This document shows positions 18,763 to 28,802 of a stretch of DNA of 64,000 nt, one piece after another. Under the pieces are notes generated by a model, which saw nothing but the letters and a program-made list of their open reading frames with translations, did no database searches and was not told the DNA's origin. The translations under genes and the position numbers were made by a program. This DNA is from Methylotenera_A sp040387515 (GTDB lineage Bacteria; Pseudomonadota; Gammaproteobacteria; Burkholderiales; Methylophilaceae). Positions within the stretch are counted from its first letter, which is position 1, and each line of letters begins with the position of its first letter. The stretch spans positions 34,716 to 98,715 of the forward strand of contig JAZKDP010000002.1 of assembly GCA_040387515.1 (NCBI GenBank). The letters run 5' to 3'.

Positions 18763-19806
18763 ATGCGTTTACTCCTCATTCTGTTTTTTAGCTTTTTGCT
18801 ATCAAGTTGCAGCAAACCAGAACCCATTCACAATACGCAAAGCTATGTATTTGGCACCTTGGTCGACATCACGATTTATGATGAGTCAGAAGAGGACGCA
18901 GCAGCATTAGCCAGCGAAATCATTCGCAACTTTCAAGATTTACATAATCGGTTACATGCTTGGCGTCCAAGTGAAATTAGAGCACTTAATCACGCCTTTA
19001 AAAATGGCAATTTGCCAGTGACAATCAAACCAGATATCGCAGCGATTATTTCTGATGCTACGTCACTTTCTATTCAATCGAAAGGCGCTTTTAACCCAGC
19101 AATTGGTGGATTAATGAATGCGTGGGGGTTCCATAAAGACGACATTAAACCCATCAAAATTGATGAAGATAAAATAAAAAAGCTGGTCAAAAGCAATCCG
19201 CAAATGGTGGACATTGTCATCAAAAATGGCAAAGCTTCCAGCACAAATCCAAGTGTTCGATTAGACTTAGATGGCTATACAAAAGGTTACGCCTTGGATG
19301 CAGCATTAGTATTTTTGCGTGAACACGGCGTTAAAAATGCCTTGGTTAATATCGGCGGCAATATGATTGCCCTTGGCAGGCGAGGCGATAATCCGTGGCG
19401 CGTCAGCATTCAACATCCTCGCAAACCAATCGCCATTGCCACACTTGATTTAGAAAGCGGCTGGGCAATTGCCACCTTAGGCGATTACCAGCACTATTTT
19501 GAGTTAAATGGTAAACGTTATAGTCATATTATTGATCCTGCATCCGGCTATCCTGCAGAAGGCGTGCAAGCCGTTACCATGCTGGTAGCACCACAAGCGA
19601 ATGCTGGTACGCTGGCAGATGTAGCAACCAAACCGATTTTTATCGCAAAGCCAGATGCGCGTGGGCTAGCGGCAAATGAGATGGGTGTAGAAAATTATTT
19701 GGTGATTGAACCCAACGATAAAATTGTCATCAGTTCATCTATGGCTAAACGTGTTACATGGACAGAACCTAACACCGTACAAAGAGTTATACAAAGTCAA
19801 CCTTAG
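18763..19806 (+). CDS. apbE: FAD:protein FMN transferase, lipoprotein
   Basis: A 347-residue ApbE that attaches FMN to Thr of periplasmic or membrane redox proteins such as Rnf or Nqr subunits. The signal ends in a lipobox LSSC (Cys16). The core shows YVFGTLVDITIYD, LDLDGYTKGYALD, LVNIGGNMIALG and YSHIIDPASGYPA. It follows gshB by 47 bp. No client flavoprotein is visible in the window. Confidence 0.92.
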   Translation: MRLLLILFFSFLLSSCSKPEPIHNTQSYVFGTLVDITIYDESEEDAAALASEIIRNFQDLHNRLHAWRPSEIRALNHAFKNGNLPVTIKPDIAAIISDATSLSIQSKGAFNPAIGGLMNAWGFHKDDIKPIKIDEDKIKKLVKSNPQMVDIVIKNGKASSTNPSVRLDLDGYTKGYALDAALVFLREHGVKNALVNIGGNMIALGRRGDNPWRVSIQHPRKPIAIATLDLESGWAIATLGDYQHYFELNGKRYSHIIDPASGYPAEGVQAVTMLVAPQANAGTLADVATKPIFIAKPDARGLAANEMGVENYLVIEPNDKIVISSSMAKRVTWTEPNTVQRVIQSQP

Positions 19807-20138
19807 CTCAAAAACTCAAATTTACTGAACATCAAACCTAAGCTGGTTTCAATATGTAAAATCATTGAATAGTAATTGCTTAATGACTATTAACGGGTTG
19901 AGCTTGCGTGATTCTTGTTCACTATAATTCTTGACATATCAGCAAGACTCAATTCAATTAAGCCAATCAAATAATTGGCATTTACGAGCTATAGGTTAAA
20001 AATCTTGGTTTTCGACTAATGCTACAGTCAGGAATTATTTTCCACGTTCCTATTTTCAATCTGACCGCTTTGATATTTAAGTTAATGAAAGAATTCATAC
20101 AGCCAAATTTATTCATGAAACTAATTTATTGCGCTTAC
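19807..20138. other. Intergenic stretch with no gene seen
   Basis: About 330 bp, AT-rich, between apbE and the terminator shared with pilY1. No open frame with coding character, tRNA-like fold or repeat was recognised by eye. It may hold an unrecognised small RNA. Confidence 0.5.
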
Positions 20139-20167
20139 AAAAAAGCCGTTTAAAAACGGCTTTTTTT
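20139..20167. terminator. Strong bidirectional terminator between apbE and pilY1
   Basis: AAAAAAGCCGTTT pairs with AAACGGCTTTTTT around a 2-3 base loop, giving T-runs on both strands. It suits both the apbE end and the pilY1 operon end. Confidence 0.85.
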
Positions 20168-20194
20168 GATTACTACATTTCGCTAAAGGACTTA

Positions 20195-23100
20195 TTACTC
20201 GTCAATCAATTCACGCCAAATCACACGGTGATTCGTAAACCCGGAAGCACTACCGCCTGTGAACTCTGGCTGTTCTGGAGGAAATTGTGGAGTAGGGTTA
20301 TCAGCGGTTACCACGTTAACAACTGGCTTACCTTTCACATACAATATGTTCATACCCACAATTGGTGCGTTTGTTCTGCTGGCAACCACATTGCCAGCCA
20401 CTGATGCACCATTTTTATAATCTAAGAAATTAAGCCAACCATATCCGCCAGGCGAGCAAACCGTGTTAGATGGCACGGTTGTAGGCAATAACAACGTACC
20501 AAATACTAGTTGAGCTGGCACGTTTTGACGCTCACCACTATCGGGAAAATCAATATACCAACCTCGGCCTGTTGCAAAATTCACTTGGTTAGCAGGCGTC
20601 TGAACTTTTCTAGTCGCTGAAGCCGTATCGTTAACCAATACTTGATTGACCATCGTTGAACTAGCACGCGGATTGTCTAATGTGACAAACAAAGTTGAAT
20701 CATCACTAATGGCATATATTGATTGCTGTTGTGTGTCGGTTAAATCACTAGTACCTAAATATTTACCAGTACCCACATACAATATACGCTTACCATTAAT
20801 TTCAGCTAATTCTGGACGCACTGTTATTGGTTGTGTATTACCACTTGGATCTTTAAGCACAGCAACCTTAAATGGATTTGTGCCAGATTGCGCCTCATTA
20901 ATATCAAAGCGCCAGAGGTTTCCTAATAAATCACCACCATAAACAAATTTGGCTTCATTATTGGTCTCAGCTTCAGTCACATAAGCATTAATTTTTGCTA
21001 AACCGCTTGGTGTAGTTGCGTTACCAGCGCCTGTTGCATATTTAGATATTGTTGCACCTGTAGCTGCATTTAGTACATACAAGAAACCTTTACCAGGATT
21101 GCTACCACTTATATTGTTGTAACCTGAGGTAATTACGACTACCCAAGTACCATCTGATTTCTTAGTAATAATTGGATTGCCATACGTAAAGCCAATGTCG
21201 CTATCATCAGTATTATCAAACTCCCATAATAGCTGCGGCGAATTTGGACTAGTAATATCTAGCGCGAAATAACCACCACCACCACCATTTAAACCGGCAA
21301 CTAATATTGTTTTCCAAGTTGCGCTGGTAGGTGAAGTGCAACCTGAAGTACAAATATCATTAACGACAATATCTCCATCAACATAGTAAGAGTGACTCAC
21401 ACCATTGCCGTAGTTTTTATCGGCAAGCCTCCACATGCTGTCTAACACCATCGTCGGTACATAAGCCCAGCGCTCTTCACCAGTAACGGCATTAATGGCA
21501 TGCAACATACCGTCATTGGCCCCTATATATACAGTACCCGCACGTGTTGCTTGCGTTGTTTTAAATGATCCTAATGTACTAGCTGGTCCATAACCCGGAT
21601 CTGCATAATTTGCTTTAGGGTTACCTACATAAACCGGTGTTGAATTCACCAAATCACCTAAAACAGATTCACGGAACCTATAAAGACGACTATCGACACT
21701 ACCATCGACGTTACTAGCACGATCTTCATAACCATTATTACCACGCAAAAAATTAATTAAAGTTGTAGTATTAACCAAGAGGCGCTGGTCTGCTGTCAGT
21801 GTGCTCCACTGACTTAAATTGTTTGCCAGAAAGGCATTATTAAAATTACCTGCTTTACCTGCAGTGGTCAAATTAGCTGCATTAAAACTACCCAAAGTAC
21901 CTGATACATTCATAAAAATGTTTCGTGTATCAGCTGTACCGCTCACAAAATTCTGCATCGTACCTGTGCAAGAAGTAGAAATCTCAACCTTACAATTAGT
22001 GCCATCCAATACACCTGGGGCACCACATGTTGCTGCCGTTGCACTTGGTGTCACGCATTGATAAACAGTGCTATTTCCAACTGATGCTGCAACAATACTA
22101 CTTGGTGCAGCACAAGTATCGGCCACTACGTTTTCAACGCACCAAGTTGCATCTTCACTCACTTTACCGGTATCAGTATTTACAGTTCTTGCCTCCAAAT
22201 TACCAATCCACTTCACACTGGTATAACTTGCTACATAAGTAAAGTTATCGCCAGAAATAGGGTTAAGTGTACTAGTTGCCGCGGCAGCACCTGCACCCAC
22301 TTTAGATTGAATCGAGCTTAATGCATTATCTAACGACTCTGCTAACTGGTTTGGATTTTTTGCGCTGAAATAACTGCCTTGACCATTAACAGCAGCATGC
22401 CATAAATCATCTACGGCCCTTTGAGAGTCTGCAGCTGGTACTGGCCAATTTATCGTACCTTGTTTTACTTCGTAAAAATCACCTTCCGTTGCGGTTTTAT
22501 AATCAGTTGTATATTTTAGAGATGCATCTACACCTAAACCGAGCGTAAATGTAGTCATATGCTGTTGTAAATTGTTGTCTGTTGTTGTAACAAATACGTT
22601 ATTTTGACATACATCACCAGTAGTGCCATTTGGCCTTGTACTACCAGTGCAGTTACCCAAAGTAGTCGTACGCAAATCAGTATCATAATAATACTTAGCC
22701 ACATCAGCCAAACTATTCAAACTCGCTGTCGGTCCTTCGTACATTGGCCTAGGTGCATTTGCAAGGACACCATCCATATTACCTACAGAACCAGACCCTT
22801 CGACATTTTTAACGTCAGAATTGCTGTCTGTATTCCAATACCCATCAGTGGTTAAAATTGCAAAATTTTGTTGACATGAAAACTGTACAGGATCTGCAGT
22901 GAATCCAGATACGGGATTTTTACCCGCATAAATACGACCTACTATACTTAATGCAGACCTTAATGGTGTACCGGTTGTAGGATCGGTTTTTAACAACTTG
23001 TCATACCAACTTGCTTTTTGTGCCGCATTAAATTGTGCTATGGGCAAATAATTGCTACTTTGGTTAGCAATAGTGATAAATCCAACACGATAACGTGTAT

Positions 23101-25072
23101 CAATTGTCTTAAACGCACGACTAGTTGATGTTTTCATCAACTGCATGCGAGTACGATAATAACTGTACCAATTAGCAAAGTTAGTCATTTCCTCATCATA
23201 AGTACATGTAGAGCTAGCACAATCAGATCTACTAGAAGCTTTAGGGTAACTAAGGGTTGTAGGCACAATATCTACACGATTGAATGAATTTACAACGGGA
23301 GTACCACCAGTGAATTGAGTAATTAAGTGTGGAATAGTGTAGGTCTTAGCCGAAACTCCCTGTACACCACCCGAGACGCTAGAGGATGTTCCAAAACTTA
23401 AATTTGCGGAATTTGAGGTAACTGATGCAGTTATAGTGATGCTGCCATGTGTCGCTGTTCCTTGATCGACAGCAGTAATGGTGATATCCGCTGTGGTACA
23501 TGATGCTGAACCTATAGTTCCAGATCCGCAAGTAGCGGTGTAATCGTAAGGCGTTGAAATTGTCGCATTAATATTATTCTTAATAAGTGTAGCTAATGCT
23601 AACTTTGTCAAATTACTTCCACCACTACTTATATTATTTGCCATCGTATTATAAATAATGGTGCCATTCGTAATGATAGTATTCGTTGGACTTGTATTCA
23701 CTCGAATGCTTGCTACAGTAATCTCTACATTGCAGTCTGTTGCAGCAGTGCTAGCTGCATTATTACATCTAGTTGTATTAGAACTAGATGTGCTTTGGGT
23801 TTTACCAACTCTTGAAACAGTAATTTCCCCTTCTGCCTGCACGCCATTAATAGCAGCCCTGCTTGTAGTGCTAACTGTCACATTAATAGTGCCCATAAAT
23901 GCGCCAACTGATACTCGACTAATTGTCACTTCATCACCTGACGAAGTTGCCGTAAAGTCATCGCCACTACCTGGTACAAACGTGTTAATGGCATTTGCAA
24001 TATTAGTTGCTAATGTGTTGCGTTGATTGTTACTGGTAGTATCAGTAATAGTTAAAGCTGGATTAGGTGTAGTCGGAATAATCCGGATATTATCTATTGT
24101 AATATTGCTGACAGTCATTGCTGATGGTGAAGCGCATGAAGGATTACCCGTACTCCCACAACCGGCCGTATCGGCATTAATTTTAATCTTACCTGTAGAT
24201 TTCGTACCGCTATTGATTCCAGACCATTTTGCAAAAGTATATGGGTTTGTTCCTTCTATATATTTAGCTTGGCAGTTAGTGCGCGCAGCAGAGTTACACC
24301 AGCGTAATGTTGCAGGGTAAGTATAAGCACCTGTTGGTACTGTCGAAACAACACAATTAGTTAAATTTTTATCGGTACAATATTCCCCTACGGAAACATT
24401 GTAGTAGAAAGGATGTGCGCGCAAAATATATGCTCTATTGAACGTATCGTTTGCTTGGTTAAACAAATTATTAGGATATATATATTGGGGGCCGTTAATT
24501 TTACATACGGTTGGATTGGTTAAATTTGATGTAGTTGCAGAATTGGTATTACACCAGACACGATCTGGATAACCTGTTGAATTAGCTGCAACTGGAGAGG
24601 GCTGAGGTACTAAACTCGTATTACCACTACTTTGTATACCATAAGCATCTATTGGCACAGCTTTCCATCCTGCTGTGTTAGCACTAGTCATTGATATTTT
24701 CTCGGCGCCGTCGGCATTTAAGCCCGGTGAGTAGGTAATCTCTGGATTGTAATAAATAGAGTTAAACTCTTTTGTCATATAAGGCGGATCGCCATAAGCA
24801 CAAGCGGCACTAAACTCACCAGAAGCACCTGTAGTTTTACATTTATTAGTGTCATTAACATAATCTGGCATGTAATCCCAGTCCATACTGCCAGAGTTAT
24901 CCAATATGTACATTAGATTTGGCAATACATCCCCAGTAGTTGCGCTCACAAGTGGCGCAGTACCTAGATCGGTTGTTGCTGCGTTGCTTTGATTTACAAA
25001 CAGGACCAATAACAGCACGCTAAGCATATGCAAAAATCGATGGTGAGTATTGTTTTTTTTAAGGGATATCAT
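20195..25072 (-). CDS. pilY1: Type IV pilus tip adhesin PilY1
   Basis: A 1625-residue secreted protein. A signal peptide is followed by a von Willebrand-A-type MIDAS motif DNSGSM (58-63). A Thr/Ser-rich segment of about 300 residues then holds two related beta-rich units (about 318-402 and 449-551). The A-domain resumes with NFANWYSYYRTRMQLMKTST and DGYWNTD. The C-terminal half is the PilY1 beta-propeller (GANDGMLHAINAVTGEERWAYVP, FALDITSPNSPQLLWEF). PilY1 sits at the pilus tip and acts in adhesion, retraction control and mechanosensing. It is the last gene of the minor-pilin operon, with AGGAG before the ATG. Confidence 0.93.
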   Translation of the reverse strand: MISLKKNNTHHRFLHMLSVLLLVLFVNQSNAATTDLGTAPLVSATTGDVLPNLMYILDNSGSMDWDYMPDYVNDTNKCKTTGASGEFSAACAYGDPPYMTKEFNSIYYNPEITYSPGLNADGAEKISMTSANTAGWKAVPIDAYGIQSSGNTSLVPQPSPVAANSTGYPDRVWCNTNSATTSNLTNPTVCKINGPQYIYPNNLFNQANDTFNRAYILRAHPFYYNVSVGEYCTDKNLTNCVVSTVPTGAYTYPATLRWCNSAARTNCQAKYIEGTNPYTFAKWSGINSGTKSTGKIKINADTAGCGSTGNPSCASPSAMTVSNITIDNIRIIPTTPNPALTITDTTSNNQRNTLATNIANAINTFVPGSGDDFTATSSGDEVTISRVSVGAFMGTINVTVSTTSRAAINGVQAEGEITVSRVGKTQSTSSSNTTRCNNAASTAATDCNVEITVASIRVNTSPTNTIITNGTIIYNTMANNISSGGSNLTKLALATLIKNNINATISTPYDYTATCGSGTIGSASCTTADITITAVDQGTATHGSITITASVTSNSANLSFGTSSSVSGGVQGVSAKTYTIPHLITQFTGGTPVVNSFNRVDIVPTTLSYPKASSRSDCASSTCTYDEEMTNFANWYSYYRTRMQLMKTSTSRAFKTIDTRYRVGFITIANQSSNYLPIAQFNAAQKASWYDKLLKTDPTTGTPLRSALSIVGRIYAGKNPVSGFTADPVQFSCQQNFAILTTDGYWNTDSNSDVKNVEGSGSVGNMDGVLANAPRPMYEGPTASLNSLADVAKYYYDTDLRTTTLGNCTGSTRPNGTTGDVCQNNVFVTTTDNNLQQHMTTFTLGLGVDASLKYTTDYKTATEGDFYEVKQGTINWPVPAADSQRAVDDLWHAAVNGQGSYFSAKNPNQLAESLDNALSSIQSKVGAGAAAATSTLNPISGDNFTYVASYTSVKWIGNLEARTVNTDTGKVSEDATWCVENVVADTCAAPSSIVAASVGNSTVYQCVTPSATAATCGAPGVLDGTNCKVEISTSCTGTMQNFVSGTADTRNIFMNVSGTLGSFNAANLTTAGKAGNFNNAFLANNLSQWSTLTADQRLLVNTTTLINFLRGNNGYEDRASNVDGSVDSRLYRFRESVLGDLVNSTPVYVGNPKANYADPGYGPASTLGSFKTTQATRAGTVYIGANDGMLHAINAVTGEERWAYVPTMVLDSMWRLADKNYGNGVSHSYYVDGDIVVNDICTSGCTSPTSATWKTILVAGLNGGGGGYFALDITSPNSPQLLWEFDNTDDSDIGFTYGNPIITKKSDGTWVVVITSGYNNISGSNPGKGFLYVLNAATGATISKYATGAGNATTPSGLAKINAYVTEAETNNEAKFVYGGDLLGNLWRFDINEAQSGTNPFKVAVLKDPSGNTQPITVRPELAEINGKRILYVGTGKYLGTSDLTDTQQQSIYAISDDSTLFVTLDNPRASSTMVNQVLVNDTASATRKVQTPANQVNFATGRGWYIDFPDSGERQNVPAQLVFGTLLLPTTVPSNTVCSPGGYGWLNFLDYKNGASVAGNVVASRTNAPIVGMNILYVKGKPVVNVVTADNPTPQFPPEQPEFTGGSASGFTNHRVIWRELIDE

Positions 25073-25107
25073 TTGTGACTCCTAAATGAATCGATAAATA
25101 CATTTGA

Positions 25108-25776
25108 TTAATAAATAAAAGCTTGCAAGTAACTAATCGTGTTCTTGGGACCAGTAACGCGCACAGTGGCACGGTATACTACCGCATCTGCACCGCCTTT
25201 TTGTCCGCCAAATCCACCACCACCAGCACCGCCGCCTTCGCTTTTTGCACCCATAGAGTTTGCAGCTGAATTCCCCGTGCCTACCAAACAGTTTTCTTGA
25301 TCAACAGCGCCAGGATTACGGCACATGCGCTGCAAAATAATATGCGTTTCATTACCGCTATGATCAGCAATGTCTTTAGGCACTAAAATTGAATTTGCCC
25401 ATGTGGCTGTAGCATTAAGCGAAGCGCTGTTTTCTAAAAGCACACCATCAAAATTCGCATAGTACCCAGTGGTTGGTGCGTATAGCACCGCTTCGCCATT
25501 CTCATTAATAAATTTATAAGCGCGTGCAATACCCGTTTCTGCTGACATAATCGCTGATTGCTTAAATGCCAAATTACCAGCCACTAATACACCACTATCT
25601 ACAGAACGAATCAAAGCAGCAGCAGCCAACGACATTGCAACTAAGGCAATTAGCGCAATAAATAACACCAAACCCTTTTGATGCTTTAAAAGCGTGCGGT
25701 TTTTAACTATCGCTAATTGATTAAAAACAGCTTTATTCATCATAAATAGCGATCTTCCATCGTTTCTAAATTTCAT
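25108..25776 (-). CDS. pilX: Minor pilin assembly protein PilX
   Basis: A 222-residue protein with the PilX N-terminal membrane helix (QKGLVLFIALIALVAMSLAAAALIRSVD) after a long basic leader. Its globular part includes ETGIARAYKFI and a conspicuous glycine-rich loop near residues 178-192. It is part of the priming complex at the pilus tip with PilV, PilW, FimT and PilY1. An internal ATG at residue 13 is an alternative start. It lies 35 bp before pilY1. Confidence 0.85.
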   Translation of the reverse strand: MKFRNDGRSLFMMNKAVFNQLAIVKNRTLLKHQKGLVLFIALIALVAMSLAAAALIRSVDSGVLVAGNLAFKQSAIMSAETGIARAYKFINENGEAVLYAPTTGYYANFDGVLLENSASLNATATWANSILVPKDIADHSGNETHIILQRMCRNPGAVDQENCLVGTGNSAANSMGAKSEGGGAGGGGFGGQKGGADAVVYRATVRVTGPKNTISYLQAFIY

Positions 25777-25789
25777 CTTTATGACTTCT

Positions 25790-27022
25790 TTATAGTTGCG
25801 GGCTTGCGGCCAACATATTTCTTAATGGCACAATAACTTCATAAACGCGATAGCGATAGTTTGCCCAGTTAGCACCTAATGCACCCGATAAATTTAAATC
25901 AGAACCAAGTACACACAATTTAGCTGGGCCTGTAGCACCACCGGAACAAAGCTGAGTGACCGTTTCTTTTTCTAGCAAGTTATTTCTAGCTACTACAGCA
26001 ATACGCACAGCTTTAATACGGTTGCGATCAGTTAAGGTCATTGCTGCGGGTGCAAAGCTGCCTGTAGCATCTTGCCAGCTTGTAATGATTTCACTATTAG
26101 GTGTCGTGGCTACACCATATTGCGCTTGCAAACTTACAATTTCATTCAATACGGGCTCTTGTGCGTTAGTAGTAGGATTACTTTTTCGCAGTTGATTCGC
26201 ATTTACATCAAAAGTTACCGCTCTAATCTGCCCCAAACAAGCAAATTTATCATTTTGTGCCATACCTGCGTTTGATGAGACATTCATTCCATTTGTAGCT
26301 GACAACGCCGTTACCCTTGTAGCAAAGCAACTAGTGCCTGGCCCATTTCTCGTCACCAGTGCCACATCATTCACCAAGCAACCCATATTATTATCTACAC
26401 CAACGTAATTACTACCAGCTAGAGTGACGATGTCGCTAGACATTGCACCGCGACTGGTAGTACCGTAACGCACAACGATAATGTCGCTATTAACACCATT
26501 GGTAATAGTAACGGGTGTAATAATGTCTCTCATAATACTGGTGGCATTTGGCCTGGTTGAGTTGACATCTGTATCTAGGTTAATGACGTCAGATACCAAC
26601 GCACTATCGCATTTAAGTGCTGAGTAATTCACACCACTGGATACCGTTAGGGTATCTGCCGCAATTTTTGTATTGTAATCTGCTAACTTTGCTGCTTGTA
26701 AGGCGGCAACCTCAGCAGGAGTTTTACCTTCATAATCTTCGAATTGATAAGTATTAGCTGCTGTTAGCGCTGAGATTACAGGTAAAGTACCACTAGCCAA
26801 TGGAATTCCATAACCCGAAAACTGCAACTCACGCTGAATCATATATAAGCCGATATTGCCATTGGTTTGAGCATCAGAAATACCCGTTGTGCTCCGCTTA
26901 GTGCCTTCAAATGCAGAAAAAGTCTGCATAATGACTAATGTAGCAATTAATCCTATTACCAGGCCGACCATCAGTTCGATCAAGCTAAAACCTTGTTGAT
27001 TACTTATTTTTTGTGTCGTCAT
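25790..27022 (-). CDS. pilW: Minor pilin PilW
   Basis: A 410-residue type IV prepilin-like protein with processing site QQG/FSLIELMVGLVIG. The rest is a large periplasmic beta-rich domain ending in YRYRVYEVIVPLRNM, as in PilW. It is one of the tip-priming minor pilins. It lies 2 bp after pilV and 13 bp before pilX, consistent with one transcript. Confidence 0.9.
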   Translation of the reverse strand: MTTQKISNQQGFSLIELMVGLVIGLIATLVIMQTFSAFEGTKRSTTGISDAQTNGNIGLYMIQRELQFSGYGIPLASGTLPVISALTAANTYQFEDYEGKTPAEVAALQAAKLADYNTKIAADTLTVSSGVNYSALKCDSALVSDVINLDTDVNSTRPNATSIMRDIITPVTITNGVNSDIIVVRYGTTSRGAMSSDIVTLAGSNYVGVDNNMGCLVNDVALVTRNGPGTSCFATRVTALSATNGMNVSSNAGMAQNDKFACLGQIRAVTFDVNANQLRKSNPTTNAQEPVLNEIVSLQAQYGVATTPNSEIITSWQDATGSFAPAAMTLTDRNRIKAVRIAVVARNNLLEKETVTQLCSGGATGPAKLCVLGSDLNLSGALGANWANYRYRVYEVIVPLRNMLAASPQL

Positions 27023-27024
27023 TA

Positions 27025-27408
27025 CTATCTCGCCGTAAAGATAGAAGTTACGGCTTCGTATGAGTGCTGGGATTCACCTGGCACTTGCCACGTGACTAAA
27101 AATTTAAATCGCCCATCAGAAAGTAATTTGGTGGTTAATATGCCACTGGGTAAATTTGCGACAGGCATCGTATTATTACCGCCTAAACCATATGGTGTAG
27201 ACAACATCACCCCTAACTGTTGTTGCACCACATAGGACGCTTCAGCCCTGTAAGTTGCTTCTGCGGTATTTTTCATCATGGCGCCTTGCAAACCTGAAAT
27301 TGCGAGGATACCAAATGAGAAAATTAATATCGCAATGAGTGCTTCAAGCAGTACAGCACCCTTTTGTGATTGATATGAAATTGATTTAATCGCAAATTTA
27401 TTTTTCAT
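27025..27408 (-). CDS. pilV: Minor pilin PilV
   Basis: A short prepilin with processing site QKG/AVLLEALIAILIFSFGILAISGLQ, the hallmark of PilV, which has Ala rather than Phe after the cleavage glycine. ATG 27408 is chosen; an in-frame TTG 15 bp upstream is possible. The operon position between fimT and pilW supports the call. Confidence 0.88.
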   Translation of the reverse strand: MKNKFAIKSISYQSQKGAVLLEALIAILIFSFGILAISGLQGAMMKNTAEATYRAEASYVVQQQLGVMLSTPYGLGGNNTMPVANLPSGILTTKLLSDGRFKFLVTWQVPGESQHSYEAVTSIFTAR

Positions 27409-27445
27409 TTGTAAACTCGGCAATTATTTTTCAGTGAATGATTCA

Positions 27446-27982
27446 TTAACATTTGCGTGGGTCTGAGCTGTTAGCATTAGGGTCACATAAGCGCACATTG
27501 CCACCAGCACCAAGTGTAATGTTTAAATTACGATTAGCTCCAGCAAAACTTACACCAACCCCATTCAGTTGATTTGCGGCAGTTGACTTAACACCTAAAC
27601 CAGTGAAGGTAACATTATTTGCTCCACTGGGATCTGGTGTAATAACCGCCGCTGCAGTACCGCCATCATTATTATTTCGACTTTCTACTACACCGCCAGA
27701 TAAATCATTACATGCTCTAGCGGTAGGCGTCACACACTCAACGGTCCATGCAGAATTAGCACCCAACGTAAATTTTACTGGCGTATTACGCATTAACGCC
27801 TCTGAACGTGCTTTTTGTATTCCATTCAATATCGATTCAGCAGCAGTACGTACTTTGGTATTTTGTATCCAAGCTCGATAGCTGGGAACAGCAACTGACG
27901 CCGTTATACCAATAACAGCAACTGTAATCATTAGCTCTATCAGCGAAAAGCCAGCTTGTTTACGTTGAAGCATGATTAACAT
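27446..27982 (-). CDS. fimT: GspH/FimT-family minor pilin
   Basis: A 178-residue prepilin with leader ending QAG/FSLIELMITVAVIGITASVAVPSYRAWI, then IQKARSEALMRNTPVKFTL, typical of FimT/GspH pseudopilins. It ends in LCDPNANSSDPRKC, with a Cys that may pair with an upstream Cys. The start overlaps the pilE end by 7 bp; an ATG nine bases further in is also possible. Confidence 0.87.
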   Translation of the reverse strand: MLIMLQRKQAGFSLIELMITVAVIGITASVAVPSYRAWIQNTKVRTAAESILNGIQKARSEALMRNTPVKFTLGANSAWTVECVTPTARACNDLSGGVVESRNNNDGGTAAAVITPDPSGANNVTFTGLGVKSTAANQLNGVGVSFAGANRNLNITLGAGGNVRLCDPNANSSDPRKC

Positions 27983-28389
27983 GTACCGCTCGGCTTAAGT
28001 GACCAGCATCCAGTATTAAATGAGGAAGACTTAACATTATTTTGATTAATGCTGTAAGTGTATGCTGACATAACACCACTGCCTGTTGCTGTTAAAGTAT
28101 AGGCTGTGGAAGTGGGGGCGGGAGTACATCCAAATGCAAAAAAAGTAGTATCGGCTCCAGTAGTCGCCGTACATGGACCAAGTTCATAAGTGCGGTTGTC
28201 CTGATAATACTGTTCCATCTTAATGCGCATATCTGCTAGCACGCCCGTTGCTCCAGAGGCTCTTGCACGCCTCACATACTCTTGATAGCTAGGTATAGCA
28301 ATCGATGCCAAGATACCAATAATCGCCACAACAATCATTAACTCAATCAGCGTGAAGCCTTTTTGCATCCGTTTTACAATGTTCATCAT
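27976..28389 (-). CDS. pilE: PilE-like type IV pilin
   Basis: A 137-residue pilin with leader KRMQKG and mature start FTLIELMIVVAIIGILASIAIPSYQEYVRRARAS. The D-region is bounded by Cys residues near the C-terminus (TGCWSLKPSGTC). It is first in the minor-pilin operon, where a PilE-like protein is common. It is probably a minor pilin; the major pilin is likely elsewhere. Confidence 0.88.
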   Translation of the reverse strand: MMNIVKRMQKGFTLIELMIVVAIIGILASIAIPSYQEYVRRARASGATGVLADMRIKMEQYYQDNRTYELGPCTATTGADTTFFAFGCTPAPTSTAYTLTATGSGVMSAYTYSINQNNVKSSSFNTGCWSLKPSGTC

Positions 28390-28592
28390 TAATACCCTTT
28401 TTCGCTTAATTGAATCATGCCAAAGTCAAAATGACTATGCGAGCAGTATCCGATAATCGGTAAAATTGGCAGCACAAACGGCAATTGAATGACTTTACCA
28501 ACACTAACTAGCTAAACCGCAACCTGCTTGTATATTCACATTAATGCTAAAATGCGTTTTTATGTATTTGCGCTAAGTAATGGGGAGCTTTG

Positions 28593-28796
28593 ATGCTTAA
28601 ATCTAATGTTAATTTTGCCTTGTATGTTTTGTTATGCGCAATTTGTAGCGCGTTAATGGCTTGCGGTACTAAAGGGCCGTTGTATATTCCTGAGCAACGT
28701 TATCCGCAAGAAGTTGAACAACCCGCTTCGCAAGATGCGCCTGCGCCGGATAATAAAAAAGCACCTCTACCTCCACCAACTGTTAAAGACTACTAA
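28593..28796 (+). CDS. lptM: LPS-translocon maturation lipoprotein LptM (YifL-like)
   Basis: A 67-residue lipoprotein with lipobox LMAC (Cys24) followed at once by GTKGPLYIPEQ, the short conserved block of LptM/YifL, and then a Pro-rich disordered tail. LptM helps LptD form its correct disulfides. A strong GGGGAG box precedes the ATG. It lies 6 bp before lysA, the arrangement seen in many Proteobacteria. Confidence 0.85.
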   Translation: MLKSNVNFALYVLLCAICSALMACGTKGPLYIPEQRYPQEVEQPASQDAPAPDNKKAPLPPPTVKDY

Positions 28797-28802
28797 TTAA
28801 TT

